A DNA stretch of 15,205 nucleotides, from contig JAQBOT010000424.1 of the NCBI GenBank assembly GCA_028287885.1, forward strand, positions 1 through 15,205, written 5' to 3'. The translations under genes were made by a program, and so were the position numbers. Below the pieces are notes generated by a model that searched no databases, was not told the origin of the DNA, and saw nothing but the letters and a program-made list of their open reading frames with translations. The DNA is from Pedobacter sp. Its GTDB lineage: Bacteria > Bacteroidota > Bacteroidia > Sphingobacteriales > Sphingobacteriaceae. Below, piece after piece: positions 13,293-15,205 of the stretch. Within the stretch, counting starts at the first letter, position 1; each line of letters opens with the position of its first letter.

Positions 13293-15205
13293 ATGGCGAA
13301 AAACAGAATAGAGAAAACGGTGATTAACGAGAGCGATGCAGATTGGTTTTCCTTGTTTTCGGATTCAGACATCCTCTTGTTTAAAGCAGGTAAACACAGG
13401 CACCTATTTAATAAACTCGGGGCACATCAGGTAGAACACAAGGGGCTAAAAGGCACCTATTTTGCAGTCTGGGCGCCAAATGCACAATTTGTAAGCGTTA
13501 TTGGCAATTTCAACGGATGGAGTCGAATCGCCACGCCGATGCACGTGCGTTGGGATAGTTCCGGTATTTGGGAGTGCTTTTTACCTGGTATGGGTCCTAC
13601 AGAATACTATAAATACTATATCCGTTCACACTCAGGTTACGAAGTCGAGAAAGCAGATCCATATGCCTTTCACTCGGAGAACCCGCCACATACCGGCAGT
13701 ATAACCTGGGATATAAGCTATGCATGGGGAGATTCTGCATGGATGGACAGCAGAAAAATAGGCAAGCCACTAGATAAGCCCATGTCAATCTATGAGCTTC
13801 ATATAGGCTCCTGGAGGAGGAAGGAGACTGCCATGCCGAATGAGTTTCTTACGTATCGTGAGCTCGCCGATGAACTTCCGGGATATTGCAAGTACATGAA
13901 CTTTACCCATGTTGAGTTCATGCCGATAATGGAACATCCATTTTATGGTTCATGGGGTTATCAGGTTGTTAGTTTTTTTGCACCAAGCAGCCGATACGGA
14001 ACAACCCAGGACTTTATGTACCTAATCGACAAGCTCCATCAGGCTGGAATAGGGGTGATCCTGGATTGGGTACCCTCGCACTTTCCAACAGACGAACATG
14101 GGCCGGGATACTTCGATGGCACCCATCTTTATGAATATGCAGATCCAAGAAGGGGCTTTCATCCAGATTGGAAAAGCTTTATATTCAACCTTGGCAGAAA
14201 TGAGGTACGCGCTTTTCTGATCTCGAATGCTGTATTCTGGCTGGAGAAATACCACATTGATGGTTTGAGGGTTGATGCAGTTGCGTCGATGCTGTACCTC
14301 GACTACTCGCGTAACCCAGGAGAGTGGGTTCCAAATATTTATGGTGGGCGGGAAAATCTCGAGTCCATAAGTTTCCTTCAGGAGTTTAATGAAGTTGTGC
14401 ACCACAACTATCCTGATGTGTTTACGGTGGCAGAAGAGTCAACTTCCTGGCCTGGAGTAACACATTCTGTTGCCCAAGGCGGATTGGGTTTCGACCTCAA
14501 GTGGATGATGGGTTGGATGCATGATACCTTAGGTTATTTTCAAACCCCAACCGTATACAGGAAGTATCATCATGGACTGCTTACTTTTAGTTCTGTTTAC
14601 GCCTTCTCAGAAAAATTTGTGCTCCCGTTATCCCACGATGAAGTGGTCTATGGAAAAGGCTCGCTGATCAACAAAATGCCTGGTGATAATTGGCAGCAGT
14701 TTGCCAACTTACGATTGTTGTTCGGCTATATGTATGGACATCCGGGGTCAAAAATGTTGTTTATGGGGGCTGAATTTGCCCAACGGCACGAATGGCAACA
14801 CGACTTTAGTCTAGACTGGCATGAGAACAACAATCCGGATCACCAAGGAATTCATCGGCTGGTCAAGGATCTGAATCATCTGTACCAGACGCATCCGGCA
14901 CTCTACGAAAACGGGTATGCCCCGGAGACTTTTGAATGGATTAATGCAGATGACAACGAACAATGTGTATTGTCATGGATTAGAAAATCAAAACTTTCGA
15001 ACGAAAGCCTCATCTTAGTTGCAAACTTTAGTCCGGTGGTTAGGGAGAATTACCGTATTGGAGTTCCTCAGATGGGGTACTACCGCGAGCTATTCAATAC
15101 AGATAACATGTATTATGGAGGAAGCGGCGTATTGAATGACGCTGTTCTAGAAACAGCGCCAATTCCTTTAAATGGGCGGACGCATTCTTTGCCTTTAACA
15201 CTTCC
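13293..15205 (+). CDS. glgB: 1,4-alpha-glucan branching enzyme, 3' end cut by window edge
   Basis: GlgB cleaves alpha-1,4 linkages and rejoins the fragment through an alpha-1,6 bond, creating branches in the glucan built by GlgE. The frame is open from ATG 13293 to the edge (637 codons). A CBM48 domain lies at about 50-135 (FAVWAPNAQFVSVIGNFNGW), the GH13_9 barrel at about 160-510 and a C-terminal beta domain to the edge. Nucleophile Asp328 (GLRVDAVASMLYLDYSR), acid/base Glu381 (VAEEST) and Asp449 (LSHDEV) have the same spacing (53 and 121) as Asp405, Glu458 and Asp526 of the E. coli enzyme. The constant offset of 77 shows it lacks the E. coli N1 domain. By that offset, about 14 residues are missing at the right edge. 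It starts 12 bp after the fusion gene, so it is translated as the third gene of the operon. Confidence 0.96.
   Translation, partial: MAKNRIEKTVINESDADWFSLFSDSDILLFKAGKHRHLFNKLGAHQVEHKGLKGTYFAVWAPNAQFVSVIGNFNGWSRIATPMHVRWDSSGIWECFLPGMGPTEYYKYYIRSHSGYEVEKADPYAFHSENPPHTGSITWDISYAWGDSAWMDSRKIGKPLDKPMSIYELHIGSWRRKETAMPNEFLTYRELADELPGYCKYMNFTHVEFMPIMEHPFYGSWGYQVVSFFAPSSRYGTTQDFMYLIDKLHQAGIGVILDWVPSHFPTDEHGPGYFDGTHLYEYADPRRGFHPDWKSFIFNLGRNEVRAFLISNAVFWLEKYHIDGLRVDAVASMLYLDYSRNPGEWVPNIYGGRENLESISFLQEFNEVVHHNYPDVFTVAEESTSWPGVTHSVAQGGLGFDLKWMMGWMHDTLGYFQTPTVYRKYHHGLLTFSSVYAFSEKFVLPLSHDEVVYGKGSLINKMPGDNWQQFANLRLLFGYMYGHPGSKMLFMGAEFAQRHEWQHDFSLDWHENNNPDHQGIHRLVKDLNHLYQTHPALYENGYAPETFEWINADDNEQCVLSWIRKSKLSNESLILVANFSPVVRENYRIGVPQMGYYRELFNTDNMYYGGSGVLNDAVLETAPIPLNGRTHSLPLTL

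Overview
The window looks like a chromosomal segment of a Bacteroidota bacterium, most likely a Sphingobacteriaceae/Pedobacter-type soil or water organism. Three things suggest this: the protein families (a periplasmic-sensor/7TM histidine kinase, an FKBP lipoprotein, signal peptidase I with the long Bacteroidota insertion), A/T-rich leaders lacking Shine-Dalgarno sequences, and at least one TAnnTTTG-type -7 promoter element. The assignment is inference from gene style, not from a marker gene. No rRNA, tRNA, CRISPR array, insertion sequence or prophage gene was seen.

Layout, left to right. On the minus strand, 1-3911 carries: the 5' 590 codons of a sensor histidine kinase that runs off the left edge; an FKBP-type prolyl isomerase lipoprotein; and a two-gene unit, an ArsR-family repressor followed 5 bp later by an old yellow enzyme (OYE) family oxidoreductase, which ends at a strong hairpin terminator. 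In front of arsR, an inverted repeat abuts a -7 element only a few bases from the start codon, which reads as an autoregulated and possibly leaderless transcript. On the plus strand, 4145-6547 carries a small acidic protein of unknown function, lipoprotein signal peptidase (lspA), signal peptidase I (lepB) and pterin-4a-carbinolamine dehydratase. An AI-2E family membrane protein (6578-7693, minus) converges on these.

The right half (7986-15205, plus) is a tight three-gene operon for the GlgE route from trehalose to alpha-glucan: glgE, a treS-maltokinase fusion and glgB. The last gene is cut by the right edge, probably about 14 codons short of its end. Both gene junctions are 12 bp. The fusion protein would turn trehalose into maltose (TreS half) and phosphorylate it to alpha-maltose-1-phosphate (kinase half). 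GlgE would add the maltosyl units to a growing alpha-1,4-glucan, and GlgB would introduce alpha-1,6 branches. All expected catalytic residues are present in all three. A 12-bp perfect palindrome overlaps the putative -33 element upstream of glgE and is a candidate operator.

Nothing here is clearly a new biological system. The points most worth a second look are the operator/promoter arrangement at arsR, the palindrome before glgE, the adjacent pair of signal peptidase genes with its uncharacterised neighbour, and a short open frame in the glgE leader.
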